A program made the position numbers and the translations under genes. Under the pieces are notes generated by a model, which saw nothing but the letters and a program-made list of their open reading frames with translations, was not told the DNA's origin and searched no databases. This document shows, piece after piece, positions 15,945 to 23,476 of a stretch of DNA of 38,020 bases (its first letter is position 1; each line of letters begins with the position of its first letter). The DNA is taken from NCBI GenBank assembly GCA_002304945.1, contig DBPQ01000004.1:22652-60671 (forward strand). The letters are read 5' to 3'. Origin of the DNA: Actinomycetales bacterium UBA1416 (GTDB taxonomy: Bacteria > Actinomycetota > Actinomycetes > Actinomycetales > Actinomycetaceae).

Positions 15945-16211
15945 CTACTCGAGGCGCTTGGGGCGGGGGCCGGCGTACCAGCGCTTCGCGCCGAGTGCGG
16001 CGAGCTGGCGGGAGAGGCCGAGCAGGGCGCCGGACACGGCGGCGAACACGACGATCTCGGCGACGCTGACCCCCGGGTCATCGGGGTCCACCGGTGCGGC
16101 CTTGCCGGTCACGGCCTTCCAGCCGATGCTGACGATCTTCCCCGCCACGATTCCGGCCAGGCCCATCGAGACCGCGCTGACCACCTTCCAGCCAAGATCC
16201 TGTCCCGCCAT
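15945..16211 (-). CDS. DUF4235 membrane protein
   Basis: An 88-residue protein with two hydrophobic helices, at about 8-26 (WKVVSAVSMGLAGIVAGKI) and 48-66 (SVAEIVVFAAVSGALLGLS), and the GWKAVTGKAAP loop between them, as in actinobacterial DUF4235 proteins. Residues RWYAGPRPKRLE form a basic tail. GGAAGGAG lies upstream of ATG 16211. It is convergent with mrpG and divergent from the thi operon. The function of the family is unknown. Confidence 0.88.
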   Translation of the reverse strand: MAGQDLGWKVVSAVSMGLAGIVAGKIVSIGWKAVTGKAAPVDPDDPGVSVAEIVVFAAVSGALLGLSRQLAALGAKRWYAGPRPKRLE

Positions 16212-16301
16212 GATCGCTCCTTCCGCAGCGTGCGTGTGCTTCCCCCATCCTGCCGCATCCCCGGCCCGCCCGCAGCGGCTCGTGTAGGATCGGTGGTGAA
16301 T

Positions 16302-16382
16302 CGACAGGGGAGCGCCGCGAGCGCTGAGAGTGCGAAAGCAGACCCTCGAACCTGATCCGGGTGATGCCGGCGTAGGGAGTCG
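16302..16382 (+). ncRNA. TPP (thiamine pyrophosphate) riboswitch aptamer
   Basis: The conserved THI element is clear: CTGAGA at 16324-16329, ACCCTCGAACCTGATC (16343-16358), TGATGCCGGCGTAGGGA (16362-16378). Stem P1 pairs CGAC (16302-16305) with GTCG (16379-16382). It sits directly upstream of thiB, so TPP would repress thiamine uptake. A possible -10, TAGGAT, lies at 16285-16290. Confidence 0.95.
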
Positions 16383-16407
16383 GGCCGATCTCTGGCACAG
16401 GGCCACC

Positions 16408-16424
16408 CCTCCAGTGAGTGGAGG
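16408..16424 (+). promoter_or_regulatory. RBS-sequestering hairpin, expression platform of the TPP riboswitch
   Basis: CCTCCA (16408-16413) pairs with TGGAGG (16419-16424) across the loop GTGAG. The 3' arm is the thiB Shine-Dalgarno (GGAGGA, 16420-16425), 4 nt before the ATG. When the hairpin forms, ribosome access is blocked, so control is probably at translation. No intrinsic terminator (no T tract) is present between aptamer and gene. Confidence 0.75.
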
Positions 16425-16428
16425 ATCC

Positions 16429-17466
16429 ATGACACCATCATTCGGGCGGTGCGCCGCCCTGACCGCGGCCGCCGCGCTTGCCCTGGGGGGCTGTTCCGTC
16501 GTCGGCGGGGACCCGGAGCCCACGGCCGGCGGCACGGTCACGCTCGTCACCCACGACTCGTTCGCGCTCTCCGACGGCCTGCTCGACCAGTTCACGGCGG
16601 AGACCGGCTGGGAGGTGGAGCTCGTGGCGCCCGGCGACGGCGGTGCGCTCGTCAACCAGCTCATCCTCACGCAGGACTCGCCGCTCGGCGACGCCGTGTT
16701 CGGCATCGACACCACCTTCGCGTCCCGAGCGGTCGACGCCGGCGTGCTGGCGCCGTACACCTCGCCGGCCGCCGTCGACGGCTTCGAGACCCTCGGCGGG
16801 TACCTCACCGCCGTCGACCAGGGCGACGTGTGCCTCAACGTGGACCTCGAGTGGTTCGCGGACGCCGACCTCCCGGTGCCCGAGGGCTTCGAGGACCTCC
16901 TCGAGCCCGGGTACGCGGACCTCACCGTGGTGACCAGTCCCGTCAGCTCCTCCCCGGGGCTCGCGTTCCTGCTCGCGACGGTCGCGCACTTCGAGGACGG
17001 CTGGCAGGACTACTGGCGCGGGCTGCTCGGCAACGGGGCGAAGGTGGCGGACGGCTGGTCGGACGCCTACTACGTGGACTTCTCGGGCTCCGAGGGCGCC
17101 GGGCCCCGCCCGATCGTGCTGTCGTACTCCTCCTCCCCGGCCGCCGAGGTGGGCGAGGACGGCATCGCCCGCACCGCCAACGTGGCGGCCACCTGCTTCC
17201 GCCAGGTGGAGTACGCCGGCGTGATCGCCGGGGCGGAGAACCCGGACGGCGCGGAGGCGCTGGTGGACTTCCTGCTCTCCGAGGAGGTGCAGGCGGACAT
17301 CCCGGGGTCCATGTACATGTACCCGGTCACCGACGTCGCCCTGCCCGAGGAGTGGGCACAGCACGCGCCCCTCACCGAGGATCCCCTCACCCTCGACCCC
17401 GCCACCATCGCGGAGAAGCGGGGCTCCTGGCAGGAGGAGTGGATGGCGCTCCTCGAGGAGCGGTGA
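16429..17466 (+). CDS. thiB: Thiamine ABC transporter, substrate-binding lipoprotein
   Basis: A 345-residue periplasmic-type binding protein anchored as a lipoprotein: the N-terminal signal ends in the lipobox ALGGC with Cys22. The mature part follows the ThiB/TbpA pattern: TVTLVTHDSFALSDGLLDQF, DAVFGIDTTFASRA, CLNVDLEWFAD, VTSPVSSSPGLAFLLATV and LSYSSSPAAEV. It captures thiamine or its phosphates and hands them to ThiP. It is the first gene behind the TPP riboswitch, which supports the substrate. Its stop overlaps the thiP start (GTGA). Confidence 0.95.
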   Translation: MTPSFGRCAALTAAAALALGGCSVVGGDPEPTAGGTVTLVTHDSFALSDGLLDQFTAETGWEVELVAPGDGGALVNQLILTQDSPLGDAVFGIDTTFASRAVDAGVLAPYTSPAAVDGFETLGGYLTAVDQGDVCLNVDLEWFADADLPVPEGFEDLLEPGYADLTVVTSPVSSSPGLAFLLATVAHFEDGWQDYWRGLLGNGAKVADGWSDAYYVDFSGSEGAGPRPIVLSYSSSPAAEVGEDGIARTANVAATCFRQVEYAGVIAGAENPDGAEALVDFLLSEEVQADIPGSMYMYPVTDVALPEEWAQHAPLTEDPLTLDPATIAEKRGSWQEEWMALLEER

Positions 17467-19172
17467 CGACGACGGCGGCACCCCCCGAGGTCGCGGCCCC
17501 CCGGGTGGTGCGGCGCCAGGCGTCGCGGCTCCACCTCGGCGCGCTCGGGCTCGGGGTCGCGGCACTCGTGCCGCTCGCCTTCCTGGCGGTGTTCTTCGCG
17601 TGGCCGGTCGGAACCCTGATCGCGCGCGGCTTCGTCACCGACGGGGCGCTGGACCTCTCGGGGTTCGCGGAGGTGTTCGCCCGGCCGCGCACGCAGCGGA
17701 TCATCGGCCAGACCCTGCTCCAGGCCACCCTGGGAACCACCGCCGCCGTGCTCCTCGGCGTCCCGGGCGCCTACGTGCTCTACCGCGTCTCGTTCCCCGG
17801 GCAACGGGTGGTGCGCGCGCTGGTGACCGTGCCGTTCGTGCTCCCCACCGTGGTGGTGGGCGTGGCGTTCCGCTCCCTGCTGGCGGAGGGTGGGCCGCTC
17901 GGGTTCCTCGGACTCGACGGCACCCTGGCCGCCATCGTGCTCGCCCTCGTGTTCTTCAACTATTCCGTGGTGGTCCGCACCGTGGGCGGCATGTGGGCAC
18001 GGCTGGACCCGCGCGCCACGGAGGCCGCCGCCACCCTCGGCGCCTCGCCGGCACGCGCCTTCCTCACCGTCACCCTGCCCGCCCTCACCCCGGCCATCGC
18101 CTCCGCCGCCTCCGTGGTGTTCCTGTTCTGCGCCACCGCGTTCGGGGTGGTCCTCATCCTCGGCGGGCAGCGTTTCGGCACCATCGAGACGGAGATCTGG
18201 GTGCAGACCACCCAGTTCCTGGACCTCCGCGCCGCCGCCGTCCTCTCGATCGCCCAGCTCGTGGTCGTGGCCGCCGCCCTCTGGGTCGCGGGGCGGGCCC
18301 GCTCCGCGCGCGAACGGGCCCTCCAGCTGCGCGCGGCTCACACGGCCCCCCTCCGGCTGCGGCGCGACGCCGTGCCCGCGGCGGTGACCGGCGTCGTCGT
18401 CCTCGTGCTGCTGGTGGCCCCGCTCGCCAACCTGGCGGTGCGGTCCTTCCACACGCCCGCCGGCTGGTCCCTGGACAACTACCGCAACCTCGCGACGACG
18501 GGCGGCACCAACGCCCTGACCGTCACCGTCTGGGAGGCCCTCGCCAACTCGCTGCGGATCGCCGTGGACGCCACGGTGCTCGCCGTGGTGCTGGGCGTGC
18601 TCGTGGCCGTGGTGGTGTCCCGGCGGCCGCGCTCGCCCGGGGCCCGCCGCGCCATCGCAGGCCTGGACGCCGTGTTCATGCTTCCGCTCGGGGTCTCCGC
18701 GGTGACCGTGGGCTTCGGGTTCCTCATCACGCTGAACCGCCCGCCGCTCGACCTGCGGTCCTCCCTCGTGCTCATCCCGATCGCCCAGGCGATCGTGGCG
18801 CTGCCGCTCGTGGTGCGGACCGTGATGCCGGTGCTCCGTGCCATCGACCCCCGCCAGCGCGAGGCAGCCGCCACCCTCGGTGCTGGCCCGCTGCGCGTGT
18901 TCGCCACCATCGACGGCCCGCACCTGGTGCGGGCGCTCGGCCTCGCCGTCGGCTTCGCCTTCGCGATCTCCCTCGGCGAGTTCGGGGCGACGGCGTTCCT
19001 CGCCCGCCCCGACCGGCCCACCCTCCCCGTGGTGATCTTCCGGCTGATCGGGCGCCCGGGCGCGGAGAACCTCGGCATGGCGCTCGCCGCGTGTGTGATC
19101 CTTGCCGTGCTGACGGCGGTCGTGATGTCGCTGGCGGAACGGCTCCGGATCGACAGGACGGGGGAGTGGTGA
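17463..19172 (+). CDS. thiP: Thiamine ABC transporter, permease
   Basis: A 569-residue permease consisting of two tandem permease halves of about six helices each, the normal ThiP arrangement. EAA-type coupling loops are seen in both halves: EAAATLGASPARAFLTVTLP near residue 190 and EAAATLGAGPLRVFATIDGP near residue 470. These contact ThiQ. The GTG start overlaps thiB by 4 nt and the stop overlaps thiQ by 4 nt, so the three proteins are translationally coupled. Confidence 0.94.
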   Translation: MTTTAAPPEVAAPRVVRRQASRLHLGALGLGVAALVPLAFLAVFFAWPVGTLIARGFVTDGALDLSGFAEVFARPRTQRIIGQTLLQATLGTTAAVLLGVPGAYVLYRVSFPGQRVVRALVTVPFVLPTVVVGVAFRSLLAEGGPLGFLGLDGTLAAIVLALVFFNYSVVVRTVGGMWARLDPRATEAAATLGASPARAFLTVTLPALTPAIASAASVVFLFCATAFGVVLILGGQRFGTIETEIWVQTTQFLDLRAAAVLSIAQLVVVAAALWVAGRARSARERALQLRAAHTAPLRLRRDAVPAAVTGVVVLVLLVAPLANLAVRSFHTPAGWSLDNYRNLATTGGTNALTVTVWEALANSLRIAVDATVLAVVLGVLVAVVVSRRPRSPGARRAIAGLDAVFMLPLGVSAVTVGFGFLITLNRPPLDLRSSLVLIPIAQAIVALPLVVRTVMPVLRAIDPRQREAAATLGAGPLRVFATIDGPHLVRALGLAVGFAFAISLGEFGATAFLARPDRPTLPVVIFRLIGRPGAENLGMALAACVILAVLTAVVMSLAERLRIDRTGEW

Positions 19173-19885
19173 GCCTTTCGGTGCGGGACGTCGTCGTGAC
19201 CTACCCGGCGGCCGGCGGCGGCGTGGTGACCGCCGTGGACCGGGTGAGCCTGGAGGTGGCGCGCGGCGAGGTGGTGGCGCTGCTCGGGCCGAGCGGGTGC
19301 GGCAAGTCCTCCCTGCTGCGCGCGGTGGCCGGGCTGGAGCCGGTGGTGGCCGGGGACGTGCGGTGGGACGGGGAGAACGTGCTGGACGTGCCGGTGCACC
19401 GGCGCGGCTTCGGGCTCATGTTCCAGGACGGGCAGCTGTTCGTGCACCGGGACGTCGCGGGCAACATCGCCTACGGCCTGGCGGGGATGCCGCGGGCGGA
19501 GCAACGCGACCGGGTGGCGGAGCTGCTCGAGCTGGTGGGGCTGGAGGGGTACGAGCGCCGGTCCGTGGCCACCCTTTCCGGCGGGGAGCGGCAGCGGGTG
19601 GCCCTCGCGCGGTCGCTCGCGCCCCGGCCGCGGCTGCTGATGCTGGACGAGCCCCTCTCGGCGCTCGACCGCAACCTGCGGGAACGCCTGGCCGGCGAGG
19701 TGGCCGAGATCCTGCGGCGGGCGCACGTCACTTCGCTCTACGTCACCCACGACCACCACGAGGCCCGCACCGTGGCCGACCGGGTGGGCGTCATGATCGC
19801 CGGGAGGCTCGCCCAGCTCGGCGCGCCGAACGAGGTGTGGGGCGCGCCGGCGTCTCCGGCCGTGGCCGAGTTCCTCGGGGTGTGA
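19169..19885 (+). CDS. thiQ: Thiamine ABC transporter, ATP-binding protein
   Basis: A 238-residue ABC ATPase powering ThiBP. Walker A GPSGCGKSS, the Q-loop in MFQDGQLFVHRDV, signature LSGGERQRVALARSL, Walker B LLMLDEPLSALD and the switch His in YVTHDHHEA are all intact. The start is GTG 19169 within the thiP stop; GTG 19166 is an in-frame alternative. It ends 7 nt from the convergent DUF4921 gene. Confidence 0.94.
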   Translation: MSLSVRDVVVTYPAAGGGVVTAVDRVSLEVARGEVVALLGPSGCGKSSLLRAVAGLEPVVAGDVRWDGENVLDVPVHRRGFGLMFQDGQLFVHRDVAGNIAYGLAGMPRAEQRDRVAELLELVGLEGYERRSVATLSGGERQRVALARSLAPRPRLLMLDEPLSALDRNLRERLAGEVAEILRRAHVTSLYVTHDHHEARTVADRVGVMIAGRLAQLGAPNEVWGAPASPAVAEFLGV

Positions 19886-19892
19886 GCAGGGG

Positions 19893-21203
19893 CTAGTCCG
19901 CGTAGCGGAGACAGCCCTTGGCCGGCTGGCACTCGGACCCGAGGCGCATGGGCGCGATCAGGCCCTGGCTGCGGAGCTCGAGCATCCGGCGGAGGACACG
20001 CTCGTGCAGTGCGAACGGGGAGATCGTGTTGACGTTGATCTTGGTGCCGCCCTCGAAGCCCGCGAGGGTGGAGACCCTCCACTTCACCATGATCCGCCAG
20101 GGCATGGGGACGTCCAGGTCGCGGGGCTGGTGGTACCACTCCTCGTTGGTGGCCACGGTGGGCCCGGTCGCGGCATGGCAGGCGTGGAGCAGGTCCGAGA
20201 CGGCGCGGACCTGGTCCGGGGTGTGCTCCCAGGGCATGCGGGCGGCGGACTTGGAGAACACCTCGAGCGTGGGGTAGCGGTGGCCGAAGCCCGCGAAGGC
20301 CACCGCGTGGGCGTTCTCCGCGAGGATGAGGCCGTGCTCGGCGGCGTAGTCCACCGCCATCTCGTTGTAGATGTCTGGGTTGGCCTTGGCGCGCTCGTAC
20401 TCACGCTCGGCCTGCACGCCGCGCTCGTCGATGGCCACGAGCTGTTTGTGGAGATGATCGAACGACGCGCCCGCCGGCCGCAGCCAGTTCTGGAAGGTGG
20501 CCACGTAGCGGACCTCGGGGGAGAAGTCGTACAGGTCCCGCATCGTGGCGATCGTGTAGGCGATGTACTGGGCGTGCTCCTCGGGGGTGAGCGTGCCGGA
20601 GGAGGCGAGGTGGTCCTCGCACGTGGCGCCGTCGGCGAAGTGGCGGCGGGCGACGATCACGTCGTGACCTCCGGCGAAGAAGTTGTCCGCCCATTCCAGC
20701 CGCTGCTCGTCCTTCATCTGGTTCCAGGTGCGCTCCGGGATCCCGGAGGCGAGCGCCTTGCCACGCGCCACACCCATCACGTGGGCGTTGCCGTCCCTGT
20801 CCGCGAGGTAGGCCTCCATCCGGGCACGCGCCTCCTGGGGCATCTCGTAGCCGTGGTTGTCCTCCCAGTAGTCGAGCGAGAGGATCTCGAAGAGGTTGGG
20901 AATGCGACGGAACTCCGCGGTGGTGGCGTTCAGGTCGCGGGCCGGGAGGAGGTCGAGCTGCCGCCAGCCGTCGCTCGTGCGGATGATCCGCGACTTCTCC
21001 GGCGGCGTCTCCCAGTACCGCCCGGAGCAGAACGCGCAGAACCGGCCCTGTCGCGCGGCGCGGATCGGAGCGGAGGATCCCGCCGCGCTCCCGATGGGCC
21101 GGTTGCCCCTCCCGGGGACCGTCCAGACCTGGGTGCCGGACATGGGGTTGACCTGCTTGATGGTTCCGTCCGCCATCCGGCGGATCGGCTCGATCCCGTC
21201 CAC
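19893..21203 (-). CDS. DUF4921 family protein, GalT/HIT-superfamily-like
   Basis: A 436-residue cytosolic protein. The N-terminal part has ADGTIKQVNPMSGTQVWTVPGRG, then a zinc-like CAFCSGRYWETPPEKSR, as in actinobacterial DUF4921 proteins. The middle has the nucleotide-transferase-like motif SFDHLHKQLVAID (H-L-H-K-Q, compare H-x-H-x-Q of galactose-1-phosphate uridylyltransferase). A nucleotidyl transferase or hydrolase acting on a sugar phosphate is an inference from this; the substrate is unknown. GTG 21203 lies 7 nt after TAGGGT, consistent with leaderless expression; ATG 21176 is an alternative start. It is convergent with thiQ and divergent from a small GNAT gene. Confidence 0.8.
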   Translation of the reverse strand: MDGIEPIRRMADGTIKQVNPMSGTQVWTVPGRGNRPIGSAAGSSAPIRAARQGRFCAFCSGRYWETPPEKSRIIRTSDGWRQLDLLPARDLNATTAEFRRIPNLFEILSLDYWEDNHGYEMPQEARARMEAYLADRDGNAHVMGVARGKALASGIPERTWNQMKDEQRLEWADNFFAGGHDVIVARRHFADGATCEDHLASSGTLTPEEHAQYIAYTIATMRDLYDFSPEVRYVATFQNWLRPAGASFDHLHKQLVAIDERGVQAEREYERAKANPDIYNEMAVDYAAEHGLILAENAHAVAFAGFGHRYPTLEVFSKSAARMPWEHTPDQVRAVSDLLHACHAATGPTVATNEEWYHQPRDLDVPMPWRIMVKWRVSTLAGFEGGTKINVNTISPFALHERVLRRMLELRSQGLIAPMRLGSECQPAKGCLRYAD

Positions 21204-21261
21204 GCCCCTCACCCTAGCGCGCGCGTGGGTGCCCCCGACCGATCGCCGGTAGGTTGGGGGC

Positions 21262-21555
21262 ATGGACACGCCCGCGGAATCGGTGGAGATCACGCGCAAC
21301 GTCGCACTGTCACGGTTCGAGATCCGCCTCGACGGCGAGCTCGTGGGCCTGGCGGACCACTTCGACGACGACGGCATCCGCGCCTTCACCCACACCGAGG
21401 TGGATCCCACCCATCGCGGCAAGGGGCTCGCCGGGAAGCTGGTGGGGCACGCCCTTCGGGAGACCCGCGCCGACGGCCTGAAGGTGGACCCGGTCTGCCC
21501 ACACGTCGCCGGCTTCATCCGCCGCCACCCGGAATACGGCGACCTCCTGGCCTGA
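21262..21555 (+). CDS. Small GNAT-fold N-acetyltransferase (YjdJ/NATD1-like)
   Basis: A 97-residue protein of the minimal GNAT class (COG2388). RFEIRLDGELVGLADHF is followed by FTHTEVDPTHRGKGLAGKLV, where R-G-K-G-L-A is the acetyl-CoA pyrophosphate loop, then DGLKVDPVCPHVAGFIRRHPEY, the typical ending. It lacks the usual N-terminal substrate lobe, as expected for this group. ATG 21262 is 6 nt after TAGGTT (21250-21255), so probably leaderless. The acceptor substrate is unknown. Confidence 0.88.
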   Translation: MDTPAESVEITRNVALSRFEIRLDGELVGLADHFDDDGIRAFTHTEVDPTHRGKGLAGKLVGHALRETRADGLKVDPVCPHVAGFIRRHPEYGDLLA

Positions 21556-21566
21556 ATGGCGCAGTG

Positions 21567-21585
21567 ATTGAAACTTCAATAACAT
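21567..21585 (+). promoter_or_regulatory. Palindromic operator overlapping the promoter of the nitroreductase gene
   Basis: ATTGAA-AC-TTCAAT (21567-21580) is a perfect 6-2-6 palindrome in an otherwise GC-rich sequence. Its last T is the first base of the -10 box TAACAT (21580-21585), which ends 6 nt before ATG 21592. The location is that of a repressor site. TTGAA/TTCAA half-sites recall MarR-family operators, but no such regulator is in the window. Confidence 0.6.
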
Positions 21586-21591
21586 GGATCC

Positions 21592-22203
21592 ATGATCACC
21601 GCGACCCTCCCCGCCCGTGCCGGCCTGCCCGACGAGTCCCTCGACCTCCTCTTCCGGGAGGCTCGGACCCCGGTCGCGTGGACCGACGAGCCGGTGGACC
21701 CGGCCGCCGTGCGGGAGATCTTCGAGACCGCGAAGTTCGGCCCCACGATGATGAACTCCCTGCCGATGCGGCTCACGGTCGTGGAGTCCGCGGAGGCGCG
21801 CGCCGACCTCGTCTCCCTCATGGCCCCGGGCAACCAGGAGAAGGTGGCCACCGCCCCGGTCGTGGTGATCGTGTCCGCGGACCGTGACTTCCACGAGACC
21901 CTCGCGGAGACGTTCCCGCACCTCCCGGGTGCCGGTGACAAGTTCCCTGACCGCGAGCAGCGCGGCACCCTCGCCCGGATGAACGCCACCCTCCAGCTCG
22001 CGTACTTCCTGATCGCCGCCCGCGCCCACGGCCTCGATGCCGCGCCCATGACCGGCTACTCCTCCACCCGGATCCCCGCCCGCTTCCTCGCCGGCGGCGA
22101 CCAGGACCTGATCGCAGTCGTCGCCCTCGGTCACGCCGACGGCGCCGCCACCCACCCCCGCAACCCCCGCCTCCCGTACGAGCGGGTGGTCACGCACGTC
22201 TGA
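21592..22203 (+). CDS. Nitroreductase family protein, RutE/HadB-like (malonic semialdehyde reductase type)
   Basis: A 203-residue FMN-dependent oxidoreductase. LLFREARTPVAWTDEPV, then FETAKFGPTMMNSLPMRLTVV and GLDAAPMTGYS are the pattern of the RutE/YcdI group of small nitroreductases, which reduce 3-oxopropanoate (malonic semialdehyde) in uracil catabolism and act on quinones or nitro compounds in vitro. No other rut genes are nearby, so the physiological role is open. Expression is probably leaderless from TAACAT and controlled through the palindrome just upstream, which would fit induction by an electrophile. Convergent with ald. Confidence 0.85.
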   Translation: MITATLPARAGLPDESLDLLFREARTPVAWTDEPVDPAAVREIFETAKFGPTMMNSLPMRLTVVESAEARADLVSLMAPGNQEKVATAPVVVIVSADRDFHETLAETFPHLPGAGDKFPDREQRGTLARMNATLQLAYFLIAARAHGLDAAPMTGYSSTRIPARFLAGGDQDLIAVVALGHADGAATHPRNPRLPYERVVTHV

Positions 22204-22216
22204 CGGTCGGTCGAGC

Positions 22217-22246
22217 TCCTCTCGGCCGAGTTCCTCTCAGCCGAGC
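22217..22246. repeat. 15-bp imperfect tandem duplication at the ald 3' end
   Basis: Two adjacent copies of TCCTCTC(G/A)GCCGAG(T/C), 22217-22231 and 22232-22246, differing at two bases. The second contains the ald stop codon. Probably a slippage duplication. Confidence 0.6.
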
Positions 22247-23352
22247 ACCTCGTCCACCGGCGTGGCCGTCAGGCCGAACGCCTCGGCGACGGCCGGGAAC
22301 ACGACGTCGCCGGCGTGGGTGTTGAGGCCGAGGGCGAGACCGGGATCGGCGCGCAGCGCCTCCCGCCAGCCCAGACTGGCGAGCCGCTCCACGTACGGCA
22401 GCGTGGAGTTGGTGAGGGCGTAGGTGGACGTGTTGGGCACCGCCCCGGGCATGTTGGCCACGCAGTAGAACGTGGAGCCGTGCACCTGGAAGGTGGGGTC
22501 CGAGTGCGTGGTGGGGCGTGAGTCCTCGAAACAGCCGCCCTGGTCGATCGCTATGTCCACGAGGACCGACCCCTCCTTCATCCCCGCCACCATCTCGTTG
22601 GTGACCAGGCGGGGCGCGCGGGCGCCGGGAATCAGCACGGACCCGATCACGAGGTCGGCCTCCGTCACCTGCTGGCGGATCGCGAGCGCCGACGACGTCA
22701 GCTGCTTCACCCGCCCCTGCCACCGCCAGCCGACCATGCGGAGCTTCTCGAGGTTGGTGTCGAGCACGGTGACGTCGGCGCCCATGCCGAGCGCGATGTT
22801 CGCGGCGTTCTGGCCGGCCACGCCGCCGCCCAGCACCACCACGCGGGCGCTGGCCACGCCCCCGATGCCACCCATGAGGACGCCGCGCCCGCCCTGGGGG
22901 CGCATGAGCGAGTGGGCGCCCACCTGTGGGGCGAGGCAGCCCGCCACCTCGGACATCGGGTAGAGGAGGGGGAGTTGGCCGTCGGCGCTGCGGACCGTCT
23001 CGTACGCGATCCCCGTGGTACCGGCCGTGAGGAGTGCCTCCGTGCACTCACGGTTCGCGGCGAGGTGGAGGTAGGTGAACAGCACGAGGTCCGGGCGCAG
23101 GCGGTGGTACTCGGAGGGGACGGGCTCCTTGACCTTCAGCACCATGTCCGCGCCGGCCCACACCTCGTCGGCGTCGTCGAGGAGGAGGGCGCCCTCCCGC
23201 TCGTACTCGGCGTCCGTGATCCTGGAACCGCCGCCCGCGCCGCGCTGCACCACCACCTCGTGACCGTGGGCCACCAGTTCGTGCACCCCCACGGGCGTGA
23301 TCGCCACGCGGAACTCGTTGTCCTTCACCTCGGTGGGAACTGCGACCCTCAT
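22237..23352 (-). CDS. ald: Alanine dehydrogenase
   Basis: A 371-residue NAD-dependent enzyme interconverting L-alanine and pyruvate plus ammonia. MRVAVPTEVKDNEFRVA is the family start. The substrate Lys is in DMVLKVKEP and the catalytic His in FTYLHLAA. The Rossmann motif is LGGGVAGQNAANIALGMGA (about residues 170-190), and VLIPGARAPRLVT and ANMPGAVPNTSTYALTN complete the signature. The length is identical to the mycobacterial enzyme. ATG 23352 has AGGAGG 6 nt upstream; TAGTGT at 23390-23395 (minus strand) is a possible -10 giving a leader of about 30 nt. Confidence 0.97.
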   Translation of the reverse strand: MRVAVPTEVKDNEFRVAITPVGVHELVAHGHEVVVQRGAGGGSRITDAEYEREGALLLDDADEVWAGADMVLKVKEPVPSEYHRLRPDLVLFTYLHLAANRECTEALLTAGTTGIAYETVRSADGQLPLLYPMSEVAGCLAPQVGAHSLMRPQGGRGVLMGGIGGVASARVVVLGGGVAGQNAANIALGMGADVTVLDTNLEKLRMVGWRWQGRVKQLTSSALAIRQQVTEADLVIGSVLIPGARAPRLVTNEMVAGMKEGSVLVDIAIDQGGCFEDSRPTTHSDPTFQVHGSTFYCVANMPGAVPNTSTYALTNSTLPYVERLASLGWREALRADPGLALGLNTHAGDVVFPAVAEAFGLTATPVDEVLG

Positions 23353-23476
23353 GCGGCCCTCCTGCGGATCTGCGCTGATCGGTGCACCCACACTAACGCC
23401 GCCGTTCGCCGCGGGTGAGGTGAGCGGGTCACCGGCTCGCAGCGAACGCGCACCGTGAGCGCATAATGGGTGGGTC

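Noticed and set aside
22221..22230. CTCGGCCGAG palindrome between the nitroreductase and ald genes as a terminator
   Set aside because: The stem is only 5 bp with no loop, and it is part of a 15-bp tandem duplication.
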